From positions 9,564,001 to 9,628,000 of the forward strand of contig NC_133526.1 of NCBI RefSeq assembly GCF_048544455.1: a stretch of 64,000 nucleotides of DNA, given 5' to 3'. The position numbers and the translations under genes were made by a program. Source of the DNA: Silene latifolia. Its lineage: Eukaryota > Streptophyta > Magnoliopsida > Caryophyllales > Caryophyllaceae. The notes under the pieces were generated by a model that was not told where the DNA came from, ran no database searches, and saw only the letters and a program-made list of their open reading frames with translations. Shown piece by piece: positions 26,875 to 37,309 of the stretch (position 1 is the stretch's first letter; the number at the start of each line of letters is the position of its first letter).

Positions 26875-29021
26875 ATGAAAAGATCTGAACGTAGCTGGAT
26901 GTACGAAGAAAGAGTAGATAAGAAGAAACGTCCTATCGCTAGATTTGTAAAGGAAGTTCGTGGATTTATTGAATTTGCTAGATGTCAAGATTCATATGAT
27001 TTGGAACAACATAAACTTAGGTGTCCTTGTACTAAATGTAAAAACTTAAAATATTTATTTGACATTGAAGTAGAAGAGCATCTTGTTACAAATGGTTTTT
27101 TTCCAAACTACTACAATTGGATCTCCCATGGAGAAAAATATTATCCCGAAGAGCCTCAAATCCAACAAAATGAGAACCCATATAGAGAAATGGTACTTGA
27201 TGCCTTTCAGTCTAATGATTTCATTAATGACGACCGTGTACCAATGATTGATGAAGAACAACCAAACCCAAGAGCAAAAGCCTTTTTTGACATGCTAAGT
27301 GCTTCCGAAAAAACCTTATATGAGGGGAGTGGAATGACATTGTTACAAGTTGCATCCAGGATAGTTTCTTTAAAATGTGAGTATAATATGCCATTTAAAG
27401 CCGTTGATAGTATTGCTACGTTGGTTGAGGATGTTATACCCGATAATAATGTTATGACCCGAAATTTCTATAATACCAAGAAAGTGGTCAAAGGTCTTCA
27501 GCTTCCACATGAAAAGATTGATGCATGTCCTAAAGGATGTATGCTTTTTTGGAAAGATGACGCTTTGCTTGACAAATGTAAGAAATGTCAAAGGGATAGA
27601 TATGAGACAAGTGAAGGAAATATTATTTTGAAGGGGAAGAAGGGTAATAAAAGGAGTGGAAAGAGAAAGAAACCAATATCAGAAAACACATTAATTTATT
27701 TTCCATTAGCTCCTAGACTTCAAAGAATGTATGCCACGAAAAATCTTGCCAACCAAATGAGATGACACAAAGAAAATCCTCGTACACCAGGAAAGATGTG
27801 TCATCCGAGTGACGGGGAGGAGTGGAAGCGTTTTGATAGGTTATATCCCGATTTTGCCGAGGAACCTCGCAATGTGAGACTTGGCTTGTGTACGGATGGG
27901 TTTGACCCTTTTGGTCAGTTTGGTAGAAAGTACTCGTGTTGGCCCGTAATGACCACGCCGTACAACTTACCTCCTTGGCTTTGTCTGAAAAGACAATTTA
28001 TTTTCCTCTCTTTACTTATTCCCGGTCCTGATAACCCAAAAAACCATCTGGATGTTTATTTACAACCGTTGGTGGAGGAACTGAAGTATTTGTGGGAAGT
28101 TGGTGTAGAAACATTTGATGTGTCGAAGAAGCAAAATTTCCAACTAAGAGCTTCATTGTTATGGACTATAAATGATTTTCCCGCATATGGTATGCTATCG
28201 GGATGGGCAAATCGCTGGGCGAAAGGCATGTCCTTATTGCATGGATAGGAGTAAAGCATTTTATCTTCCTAATTCCAAAAAAATTAGTTGGTTTGATTGT
28301 CATAGATGTTTCTTACCGGATGGACATATTCATAGAGAGAACAAGAAATCTTTCTTAAAAGGTAAGGAGGTGGGTGACAATGCTCCGGTTCGACTCCAAG
28401 GGGATGAGATATGGGAGGCTGTACGTGATTTGCCATCAACTGTCGATGGGACTATGGCAAAAGTAAGGCTAAATGCAACTACGGCGTTACTATTTCTTCT
28501 CTTGATGGCAATGAATATTATGGCATATTAGAGGATATCTTTGAGTTGTGCTACAATGGCCGGGATCGGAGTTATAAAACCGTCTTATTCAAGATTCAAT
28601 GGAGGGATAATTCCGTAGTGAACGAGTCCATGATCGTTACAAACTCGTGGAAGTGAATCATACACGAACCTACTCTCAATATGACCCATTTATACTTGCA
28701 CAACAAGCTCATCAAGTTTATTTTGCATCTCTTCCGAGCACAAGTAATGATAGACAACAAAAGCAATGGTGGGCCGTTTTTAAAACAAAGGCACGATCAG
28801 AAGTTGATACATCTTTTTTCCAAGAAGAGGTTGTATCAGAAACAGTTTTGTCCCCAGTTGATCATGATGAAATTATTTATGCAAATGAGATAGAAGCGGA
28901 GGAGGAGTTAGAAGAGGAAGAAGAAGAGAATGATAAGGAGAGGGATGGGATAGAAGGGGGGGAAGAAGAAGAAGAAGAAGAAGAAGAAGAAGAAGATGAG
29001 GATGATGATGATGATGAGTAA
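26875..29021 (+). pseudogene. CACTA TNP2 transposase, broken
   Basis: The ORF from 26875 starts with a transposase-associated domain (RSWMY near the N terminus, then CPCTKCKN) and runs into the TNP2 family block (LYEGSGMTLLQV, DACPKGCMLFWKD). A TGA at 27763-27765 sits where family members usually read through; the same frame continues to 28248. Near 28200-28230 the frame shifts before ACPYCMDRSKAF. After about 28450 the sequence jumps to the far C-terminal part (GNEYYGILEDIFELCYN, then FILAQQAHQVYF). Most of the catalytic core and the following DUF4218-type region are therefore missing. The tail is a glutamate-rich run encoded by a GAA microsatellite (about 28905-29020). Normal TNP2 proteins are far longer. 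This copy cannot supply transposase. Confidence 0.85.
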
Positions 29022-30030
29022 GAGAAGGTATTGAAAGTATACATATCAAAATTTGGAAACAATTATTAGCGTTTTATTTTTTCTTTTATATCTGTTTATT
29101 AGGTTTTATTTTTTTGTATCTTATAATAATTATCCTGTAATATTTGCTAACACTTTTTATTCAATTGTAGTACACATAGCTCGTGGAGGAGGTAGGCAGC
29201 GCGGAGGCTATAGTGAGGGAGGTAGTAGCTCCCGAGAGCAGGAGGAGGACGTTGACCGTTCTACTACGGAGGTGAGTGAGGAGGAGGAGGAGGTAGAGGT
29301 TGCTATACCCCGATCAACTGACGGCAGGATGATCCTTGATCCGAATGGTCTTTGGTAATTTTTTATTCATTCTAGTTTGTAATTTTTTTATTTAGTAATA
29401 AATGACTTTTTTTAGACATATGTTAATTATACATTATTTTTGTTTTCCTATATAATTATGTTTTTAACATGTTTGATTTCGAGTTTAGAAGTCAAACAGT
29501 TTGTTCGTGGTGTGACTAATAGCACCCAAGAGAACATGACACACGGCGTTACTTGTTGGAGTAACGCTACTGATGAAGATAAGGAGATGTGGTTCAACAA
29601 CTTCCGAGTATCTATTTATAAAATATATATTATTAAATATAATTTATTTATTCTAATTACCTTATTATTAATTTGTTTCTCATCCATGTGTTTACTTTTT
29701 GTAGCGTGTGTTCTATTGGCCAGCCGACCTTGAGCGCCTAGTTTGGCAAAGGTATAATGACATTGGCAAGAAGAGGCTAAGGGACAACATGTATAAGGTG
29801 TCTAAGAGGAAGAAGGCGCCATCTTTCATGAAAGGTATTTAGTTTCTTTTAATACCCGTAATTAGTTAAAATTCATTACATATTTTGAAACTATATTAAT
29901 TAATAATTGATATTTTATTGATTATAGGTTCGTCATATGAGGAGTATACCAAGTACCGGAACAGTCCTGAGTTCAAGGAAGCATCGGCCCGGAACAAGAT
30001 CAACAAGAAAGGAGGAGATAAGGACGCGGA

Positions 30031-31834
30031 CACTACTACAAATCCAGGCAACTACAACGCCCCTTTAACAACGAATATTCACGAAAATCACAATAAACGT
30101 TGTAGAATGCATGGCGCGAATTTTACTAAAATCAATTACAACGGGTATGGTTATAAAAACCGTTGTTATTAGTTTTAACAACGGGTCACACATGAGGAAC
30201 CGTTGTTAATAATTTGGCGCAAAATTGGCGCAAAGTTAGTGAAAAGTAATAACAACGGTTATTTTTGAAACCCGTTGTTAAACCTTATTTAACAACGGGT
30301 GTTTTCTACAACCGTTGTTAAAACATATTTCACAACGTTTGTTGTTTAATAACCGTTGTCAATACCTTCCATACTATAAACCACACAAACACAAGTCTGC
30401 TGCAGCCACAAAACACAAACCTTAATACACAAACACAAACCCAAAGAAGAAATAAAACACAAACACAAAACACACACTTTCTCATCGTCTCTTTCTCTCT
30501 TTCTCATCGTCCGCTTTATCTTCTCGCCGTCACTTTGTTGATTTCATCGTCTCTTTACGTATGTTCTGTAATTATCAGTTTGTTTCATCGTCATTATTTT
30601 ATTGTTCTAATTATTTCATTTCAATGTATGTGTTTTTATCGACCATTAGGTTCCGTTCAAAGATCTCTGCTAATTATTTCATTTCCATGTATGTGTTTCC
30701 TATTATTTCATTTCCATCTTCTTTTGCGTCCTTGAAAGACGGATCGAGCATGTTTAGCGCTTAGGGTTTGGAGAATATATTGAGATAATGGAAATGCATG
30801 TTAGTTGAGATAATGCAATGTATTTATACTAATGTGTGGGTTGAGTTGTTTTTTAATTAATATATATGTTAGGAAGTTGTGCCATATATGTTAGGAAGTT
30901 GTGCCATAATCGGATCTTGATGATGACTGATAGATCTATGGAGTTGAAAAAATGGAAGCAAATCAAACAAGCATAACTCAACACTTTCAAAATGATCATT
31001 TCATTTAATTTTAAACCAAATACATTACAAAAATTATCGAAATCAAAAGATGTATAATAGCCGGAACAACCCCGGTTAAGCGTAAAAAACGCTTCTCAAC
31101 TCCGCCACCAATCACGCCACTCGGTATACCGCTAACTTCCGGGGTCATTGGCTTCATATTTTGCAATAACAGATTGAATATATGCAAGGACACGACTTGC
31201 ATGTGGAGATAAGGTTGGAAGAGTACCACTCAACATATCTCCTGGCTGCAAACCAAGTTGCATGAGTATCGTGACCGACGGGGTATGAAGATGATGATGA
31301 TGATGAGGCTTTGTTGACAAGCCGGACCGCTTCACGCCTCTTAATCCAATAATTCCGTTGATGTTCAAGGGATGCTTTGATTAATGGGTGTTGATCGGCG
31401 GGAAGCCCGGCGAGAACCTTCCCATCATCTTCAATCGTTTGTGTAAGCCATTCTTCGTTGTTGATAAAATTAGGGTTCATTGCCATGTTGTTTCAATTAA
31501 TGAATGTTAGTAAAGGATGCTTTAATATGTTAGTAAAGGATGCTTTAATATTTATAGCTAGTAATATTTAATTTATTTTTTTTTTTATTTTTTAAGAACA
31601 AATAACAACGGTTATTTATAAATAACCCGTTGTTATAACTTTCCCCCCAAAATTGAGTCACACTTTCCACAACGGGTTTTTATACTTAAAACCGTTGTTA
31701 ATATTTTTAACAACGGTTTCCTTAAAAAAAACCAACCGTTGTTAAAACCTTTTACAACGGACGCTTTAACAACGTCCGCTTTTTTATATAACAACGGTTT
31801 TTGACTGTTGTTATAGGTTGTATCTGTAGTAGTG
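30031..31834. mobile_element. Nested CACTA element, 1.8 kb, inside the TnpA-like gene
   Basis: Ends CACTACTACAAATCC and ATCTGTAGTAGTG with a perfect 3-bp duplication, GGA (30028-30030, 31835-31837). Subterminal regions hold many AACAACGG/CCGTTGTT boxes: left about 30060-30360, right about 31600-31815. These differ from the GGCGAC boxes of the outer element, so it is a different CACTA family. It carries no TNP2. A short minus-strand ORF is the only coding candidate. Confidence 0.9.
31132..31486 (-). CDS. Small ORF of unknown function within the nested CACTA
   Basis: Minus-strand ORF starting at 31486, with a charged helical N-terminal part (NEEWLTQTIEDD, LPADQHPLIKASLEHQ, NYWIKRREAVRLVNKA) and then a serine run encoded by a TCA/ATG microsatellite near 31285-31310. 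A second frame after the microsatellite gives TILMQLGLQPGDMLSG and ASRVLAYIQSVIAKYEAND. A length change in the microsatellite has probably split a protein of about 125-130 residues. I do not recognise the family. It could be a gene carried by this CACTA family or a captured host fragment. Confidence 0.4.
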
Positions 31835-32824
31835 GGAAGTTGAGCCTACTCATTATGGAGGGTCTCAATCTTTTCATGATCGTGTGGTGTTAGATGTAAG
31901 TTATTTGTCTTAGCTTTTAATTTAATAGTCTTCTAATTTAGTCTCATTAATTATCATGTTTGAGTAACAATTTCCTTGTTTTTTTTTTTCCGGAAGACCA
32001 AGAATAATAAGGGCAAGGTACCCACGATTGTTGATCTCTTTGTTGACACTCACGCAAAGAAGACAAGCAAGGGCAAGTTGATCTTCGCAAAGGAAAAAGA
32101 TCAACAGTTATATGTAAGTGTCAAAAAATAAAAATTTCTTAATGTGTTAAAGTATATGTTTTATCAATTTTTAGATAAGTAACCTCTAACCATTAATGTT
32201 TTATCAATTTTTTAGGAACAATTCCTTGTCCGTAGGAAGAACAACCCGGAAATTGATGACAATGAGCTATGGTTTGATCTTGTTGAGGGGTTCCAAAGAG
32301 GAGATGTGTATGGAGCCGGGTCGGCAAAGGAGATTTTCTACCCTCCTACAAGAAGAAGAGGGTCAATTTCCTCCCAACAACAACCTTATACCCCAAGTGT
32401 CGTAAGTGTGCTCCAAGCTCAATTAGCCGCCAGGGAGAGGCAGGATGCCGAGAGGGAGAGGCGGGATGCCGAGAGAGATGAAGAAATTCGGAGGATGAAG
32501 GAGGAAATGGACCGGATGAACTCCTTCTTCGCCAATTGCAACACTGGGTGGCGCCCGCAACCAAAGGATCCTAGAGATCCTAATTATGGAGGTTGTAGTG
32601 GAGCGGGAGCAAGTTTCCCTGTTATGTAGTTTTTTAGAGAACATGTTATTCCCGGATAATGTTAGATGACCAAAACTCGTAGTTGTGTGTATGGAACATG
32701 ATTTTCTTTATGAAGTTTGGTTGTGTTGGCTTCCCATGTATTCTCTGCTGGAAGTGTTGGTTTATTTGCAGGTTTTTACGTATTTGGCTAGGTCAAAAAC
32801 GATTTTTAGGCTAAAAAAATGTAA

Positions 32825-33250
32825 ATTTGGCGACGGATACTGGGCAATTGGCGACGGGAAACCGTCGCTAAGTTTCTGATCATGAATTAATTTTAGGGTC
32901 ATTAGCGACGGATATTGGGCAATTGGCGACGGGAAACAGTCGCCAAAATGGCGACCAAATCCAGTCGCCAAATTGGCGACCAAAAACCGTCGCCAATCCT
33001 GAAGATTTGGAGGTGACGTGGCTGGGGAAATGGCGACCAAACCCAGTCGCCAAATTGACGACCAAACACAGTCGCCAATTTTGGCGACGAGTTTCTGTCG
33101 CCCGCTTTAAAAAAATTCCGTCGCCAAAATTGGCGACGAAGTCCTGTCGCCAAAAGCGACTAAACCTAGCTACGAAGTGCGGGCGACGGGCCTTAGTCGC
33201 TTTATTCTTAATGGCGACTGTTCTCAGTCGCCTTATATGGTCGCCAATTA
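32825..33250. repeat. Right subterminal repeat region of CACTA
   Basis: Dense array of GGCGAC/GTCGCC boxes in both orientations (for example GGCGACCAAAAACCGTCGCC), matching the left subterminal region in type. It ends at the inverted terminus at 33267. Overlapping ORFs on both strands are artefacts. Confidence 0.8.
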
Positions 33251-33431
33251 CCTTATTTGTTGTAGTGTGTAATATACCGTAATCGGAATAATATCAATAA
33301 ATAATTATATTATATTGCGATATTAGTTGATACAATTTAGATACTCTGAGTACTATAAATATGGTACCATTGTAATCATTCGTATGCTGTCTCTAAGACA
33401 CCTTTTAGATATTAGTTGATTCTATAATATA

Positions 33432-34050
33432 TTAAATCGGGTTCCTTCCAAGGCTGTCTCTAAAACACCTTTTGAGTTATTTAAAGGATGAAAACCAAGT
33501 TTGAGACATATACACATTTGGGGATGCCCGTCGGAGGTGAAGTGTATAATCCACAAGAAAGAAACTTGATCCAAGAACTATTAGTGGGTATTTTATGGGA
33601 TATGCCGAAAAGTCTAAGGGTTATAGGTTTATTGTCCATCTCGTAGTACAAGGATTGTGGAATCAAGAAATGCTAAATTTCTTGAGAATGACTTGATCAG
33701 TGGGAGTGACCTAATTCAGGACATTGTCCCGGAGAGGGATCATCATGAAGTTCCACCCTCTGATTCAAGTGACAGATTGGTTGTCATTCACACTCCTCAA
33801 GTTCAATCGAGTGTTACACAACCAGTGATAGAAATTCCACAAAATGTCGATCAAAATATGGTAGATCATAATGAGGAAGAGGTTCACCATGAGGATGAAC
33901 AAGTTCCATTAAGAAGATCAATTCGTGAAAGGAGATCGGCTATTCCTGATGACTATGAAGTATATCTACAAGAATTGAATTATAATGTTGGAGCTGATAA
34001 CGATCCTATATCGTTTTCACAAGCCGTAAGTTCTACGAATTCAAACATGG
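33432..34050 (+). pseudogene. Ty1/copia pol fragment (integrase end and linker)
   Basis: The + frames read KTPFELFKG, RHIHIWGCP, FYCPS and STRIVESRNAKFLEND, then an acidic linker with RRSIRERRSAIPDDYEVYLQE and FSQAV. This is the standard end of a copia integrase, the spacer and the approach to reverse transcriptase. Stops and one frame change occur before 33657; an open stretch of about 150 codons follows. Reverse transcriptase and RNase H are absent. It abuts the truncated copia LTR at about 33382. Confidence 0.85.
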
Positions 34051-34056
34051 CCACAC

Positions 34057-35785
34057 TGATAATTGATTATTATAGACCATTTTCCCTCTTTATTCTCATA
34101 CTTCTTGACCCCATTTGACACGGTTTCAACCCCGACTCGCTTGCATTTTGTCCCCTTTCTCCTCGTGGATATATACTGTGAATCCCCGCCTCATTTTGTA
34201 GGGAATAGGCCTAAGAAGAGGCAAAATGGAAGAAGGAGCAAGCTCAGGCTTAGGACCATGCTAGTTGAGAAGAAAAAGAAGGGAGAAAGCTGAGCAGATG
34301 TCTCTGCCGGCAGGCCGGCAGCCGGTCCACTGGCAGGGACATCCCCCCATCCCCAGAAGTGAAGGAAAGACTGAGAAAGTGTTCTCTGCCGGCAGGCCAG
34401 CAGCCGGCCCACCGACAGGGAACATCTCCAACACTTAGCCAAATTTTGAAGAAGATTTTAGAAGCAAGAATTAAAGAGGCTCGCTGCCGGCAGGCAAGCC
34501 GGCAGACGGTCTACCGGCACACGCATACTTTATAGAAGAAATGAAGAGGAAAATCAAGCAAGGAGTATCCTCTGCCGGCAGCCGGTCCACCGGCAGAGAG
34601 TAACCCAAGCTTAAATTCGTCTCAGGAAAGAAGAGACTCGCTGCCGCGGGAGGGAGGCCGGCAGCCGGTGTGCCGGGACAGGACGCAATTTCGCATTTTA
34701 GTCTTCTTTTTCCTTCATTTGTGTTTAATTCAAGGGGTAGTATAAATATCCATTCCCTTAATCATTTGTAACAGACCCTAGATCTGAAATTACTTCCTTA
34801 ATTTTATGCAAATCTTTAATCAAAACCTTAATCTTTCCTTAATCAATTATTAATTACTCTTATTATTAGCTTAGAATTAGTATTGGTGAATTGTTTACAT
34901 TTAGTATTGGGTTGTTAATTGGAGATTGGTAAAGATTATTCTTCTATTTAATCAAAGGTTGCAACTTTGTCTTCATTATTGGTATAATCCTTTCTCTATT
35001 GTTGTTTATCTTTCATTTGTTTACATATTGAGTTGCTTAGTTAATAGAATTTGCAAACATGTTTTCCATTGTTTATTCCATGCTAAAGTTTCCATCTTTT
35101 GTTTATGTTATCATGAGTATGTGTGAGTAGTTGCATACTAGGATGGAGGGGGATCGCATATAGCATCATAAGGGTAGATTATAGCATAGAAAGATTACAA
35201 TTCTTGAGTTTAAGCTTCTCAGTTTTATTGTGCATGCTAGGTGTTTGTGTTAATGCTTGAATGAAGGTTCAAGTGCTTTCACTATCTATCTTTGCTTGTT
35301 GGGTGAGAACTTGGCTAGTAATTAGGATTAGCATGATAAAATTGTAGTTGGGTTGATTAGGTGAGGACTTAATCGATCTTAACTTAAGGATTAGTCTCTT
35401 ATTGAGAGATAGAGTCTTTTCTATGCTTTAGCTTTTGAATCTATCACCCTATGCATGTCTCCCCTTTACCTATATGAGTGAACCCAATATCCTAGTCTCT
35501 TAATCATTGTTATTCACCATCTTAAGCATTCATCTAATTTTCCTTGTTTTAGTGGTTTCCTTGTTTACACATATTGCTTATTACTCAATCTTAGTTTAAA
35601 TTTGGTTATTAGTTTAGAATTAACCTTTCTTGCCTTCCAACTAAAATAGACTCGCACTAAATTAAGTATACACCCCGCCATCTTTGTATTCGACCCCAAT
35701 TAATTACTACTTTTTAATTGGGTTTTATAAATTACTTTTGATTGGGAAATGACGATAAATTCTATCGCATGAACTGTATGTTGGG
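34057..35785 (+). mobile_element. Athila-like LTR region with CTGCCGGCAG boxes
   Basis: Long non-coding stretch with five repeats of the GC-rich palindromic motif CTGCCGGCAG plus CCGGTCCACCGGCAG (about 34302, 34386, 34483, 34569, 34642), then an AT-rich TATA-containing part (AGTATAAATATCC at about 34738). It ends CCCGCCATCTTTGTATTCGA, matched at about 60077. I assign it to an Athila-type Ty3/gypsy LTR from the ending. Exact ends and target duplication are not resolved. Confidence 0.4.
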
Positions 35786-35819
35786 CGGTGAAACATGGTC
35801 ACGTGCACAAGACGGCTAA

Positions 35820-36075
35820 TGGAAAATGCGTATGCTCCTGTGCATGTGTGTCCACACAAGGTGACAAGGAGAGATAGGTTGAAGAACGAGGTGGTTCGGG
35901 TAAGGTAGGAGTTGCGTCTATGGAGAATAAGATGTGGGAATACCGTTTAAGGTGGGTTTGATCATGTGAGACGGAGATCACAAGAGGTCCCGATTAGGAG
36001 GTTTGAAAAATGGGGAAGCAATAATATAGTTGGGGAAGGGAAAGACCATAACAAACATGGATTAGTGTGATTGAG
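35820..36075 (+). pseudogene. LINE ORF2 C-terminal remnant
   Basis: Degenerate + reading shows MRMLLCMC, RLKNEVV, MENKMWEYRLRW and later a GRERP..TW pattern. This is the tail typical of plant LINE reverse-transcriptase proteins (MLRWMCG..RxDRxRN..., DKLRENRLRWFGH, GRPKKTW). Stops and frame changes show it is dead. Confidence 0.55.
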
Positions 36076-36708
36076 AACAATTATGTTTTACTATACTATC
36101 AATGTTTTGTGGTCTTATTATGTTTTACTATACTCAAAAGAGTGTTGTCCTCTCTATTGTTGTAATATCTACACAATGGTCTATGGAGAGTCCTCTCTAC
36201 CATCAGGTGTTAACGGTTTTACTGTTGCAGGAATACACAGGAAGATGCAGTGATGGTAGCGCAGATATCTAATGAGCATGAAATTGGCATGGTTGAAAAC
36301 CACGCTTTGGATGGAGTAAGAAAAATTCTCTGTTTTTATAATACTTCTGAATAATTCTCTGGTTTTATAATAATACTTCTGAATAACACTAATTTAAACT
36401 GAGACCACAAGCCCACAATAGACCTGAAAATCGCGACTCGTGGCCTATTTAGCCGGAATCCAAAATAACCCGTTAATCTAGGTTAAGACCTGATTCGAAC
36501 GGGATGTTGGGTCAAAAGTCATTCAATAATTTTATTAAAATATTAATATTTATATAATATATTTTAAATAATTATTTAAAAATGATTAGTTTTAGTACTA
36601 TAATTTACTAACACAATTAAAAAATCAATTTTATATACCTTCTAAAGATAAAATAATTATTAGTGTTTTTTGTAAATAACCCCCTTTTATGTACGTTTTT
36701 TACAAATA
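36076..36708. other. Spacer with one exon-like piece and an ACCCG-type repeat
   Basis: Around 36231-36320 an acceptor-like ACTGTTGCAG precedes an open stretch reading NTQEDAVMVAQISNEHEIG; no partner exon was found. From 36410 to 36560 there is a decayed GACC/ACCCG repeat resembling that at 13940. The end (36660-36708) repeats TTTTTACAAATAACCCC. Confidence 0.35.
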
Positions 36709-36713
36709 ACCCC

Positions 36714-37304
36714 TGTTCCGGGTGTAATTCCGAAGCAGTTATTTGTTACCACTCGTGGCTTGTAGAATGACGTCTTTGATTGAATCCTCCTTTGGCCTCT
36801 CCTGAAACAATGAACAAACCGAGGGCTCGGCTTTGGCCGAGCGTACTCACTCCGACGCTCAAGTCAGTAAACTTAAAAGGATTAAGTTATGTGTTACTTG
36901 GCTAAGTATGTATTGTAGAGAGATAAGGAAGATATTACCAGATTATGAGGTGTTTTAGGTTATTTTCGGATCCTTTCCTCAATGAGGGTTGAGGAGTATT
37001 TATAGACTTTCACCTTTTGTCACGTAGTGGCCAAGTGGCCAAGTGGCTAGCAGGTGGAAAGACTGATCTACCCTCGGCCGAGGGACCCATGGCAGGCCGG
37101 CGGGCCCTGTTGACTCGCCGAGGGGGTCTTGGATATGAGTACGCGGTATGTGCCCCTTACCGCTAGTTGCCTGGCCGGGACCCAAGTGACAGTAACCGAC
37201 AGTCGCTGCAATGTTAAGTCGTCTAATATGTTTGACTTGCTGTGGATATCTTTGACCTTGCTCAATATGTTGACTCGGTCAGCGGGTGCAGAATATGCCC
37301 ATCA
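36714..37304 (-). mobile_element. Retand-like solo LTR
   Basis: 591 bp, starting TGTTCCGGGTGTAATTCC and ending GAATATGCCCATCA, flanked by a perfect 5-bp duplication, ACCCC (36709-36713, 37305-37309). Sequence follows the two LTRs of the full element at 43366 and 53646. A minus-strand TATAAATA lies near 36996-37003, giving the orientation. A solo LTR with its duplication marks LTR-LTR recombination. Confidence 0.93.
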
Positions 37305-37309
37305 ACCCC

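Larger units (their letters stand above)
29171..32629 (+). pseudogene. CACTA second gene, Transposase_24 (TnpA-like), interrupted
   Basis: A multi-exon gene in the usual place after TNP2. Probable exons: 29171-29353, about 29486-29607, 29705-29834, 29928-31895 (containing the nested element 30031-31834), 31997-32113 and 32216-32629 (stop 32627-32629). Coding landmarks are a glycine/arginine-rich start, then FVRGVTNSTQENM, FYWPADLERLVWQRYND, EYTKYRNSPEFKEA, THYGGSQSFHDRVV, VDLFVDTHAKK and a charged coiled-coil ending in RRMKEEMDRM. The Transposase_24 family (PF03004 from memory) has this order. The reading frame either side of the nested element is continuous if that element and one target copy are ignored. 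The start codon and the second exon's acceptor are uncertain. Confidence 0.75.
25522..33267 (+). mobile_element. CACTA (En/Spm) transposon, 7.7 kb
   Basis: Terminal inverted repeats CACTACAAG at 25522 and the inverse TTGTTGTAGTG ending at 33267 are flanked by a 3-bp duplication, TGT (25519-25521, 33268-33270). Subterminal regions of about 250 bp (left) and 430 bp (right) carry many GGCGAC/GTCGCC boxes in both orientations, the usual binding sites of a TnpA-type protein. Inside are a TNP2 pseudogene, a Transposase_24 gene and a nested CACTA. The element lies in the 3' LTR of the copia-type unit. Confidence 0.93.
24691..33382 (+). mobile_element. Small copia-type (TRIM-like) LTR element split by CACTA
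   Basis: The 5' LTR (24691 to about 24898) starts TGTTGAAGATATTACGG. It is followed at once by TGGTATCAGAGCC (24899-24911), the initiator-Met tRNA primer site of copia elements. The internal region is only about 600 bp with no gag or pol. A purine tract GAGGGGGGA precedes the second LTR at 25497. That LTR is cut after 25 bases by the CACTA element and resumes at 33271 (AATATACCGTAATCGG). It matches the first LTR only to about 33382, then breaks off. Size and lack of coding capacity fit a non-autonomous copia derivative. Confidence 0.75.

Noticed and set aside
28877-29062. Serine-rich minus-strand ORF
   Set aside because: It is the complement of the GAA/GAG microsatellite that encodes the glutamate-rich tail of the TNP2 pseudogene.
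25522-33250. Regularly spaced TCGCCAATTTGGCGAC boxes, CRISPR-like at first sight
   Set aside because: The boxes occur in both orientations, have irregular spacing and sit at the two ends of a CACTA element; they are subterminal transposase-binding repeats of a plant transposon.
36231-36320. Exon-like piece after TGTTGCAG as part of the F-box gene
   Set aside because: No donor and no frame link to 37824 could be shown, and the solo LTR and repeats lie between; kept only as a remark.
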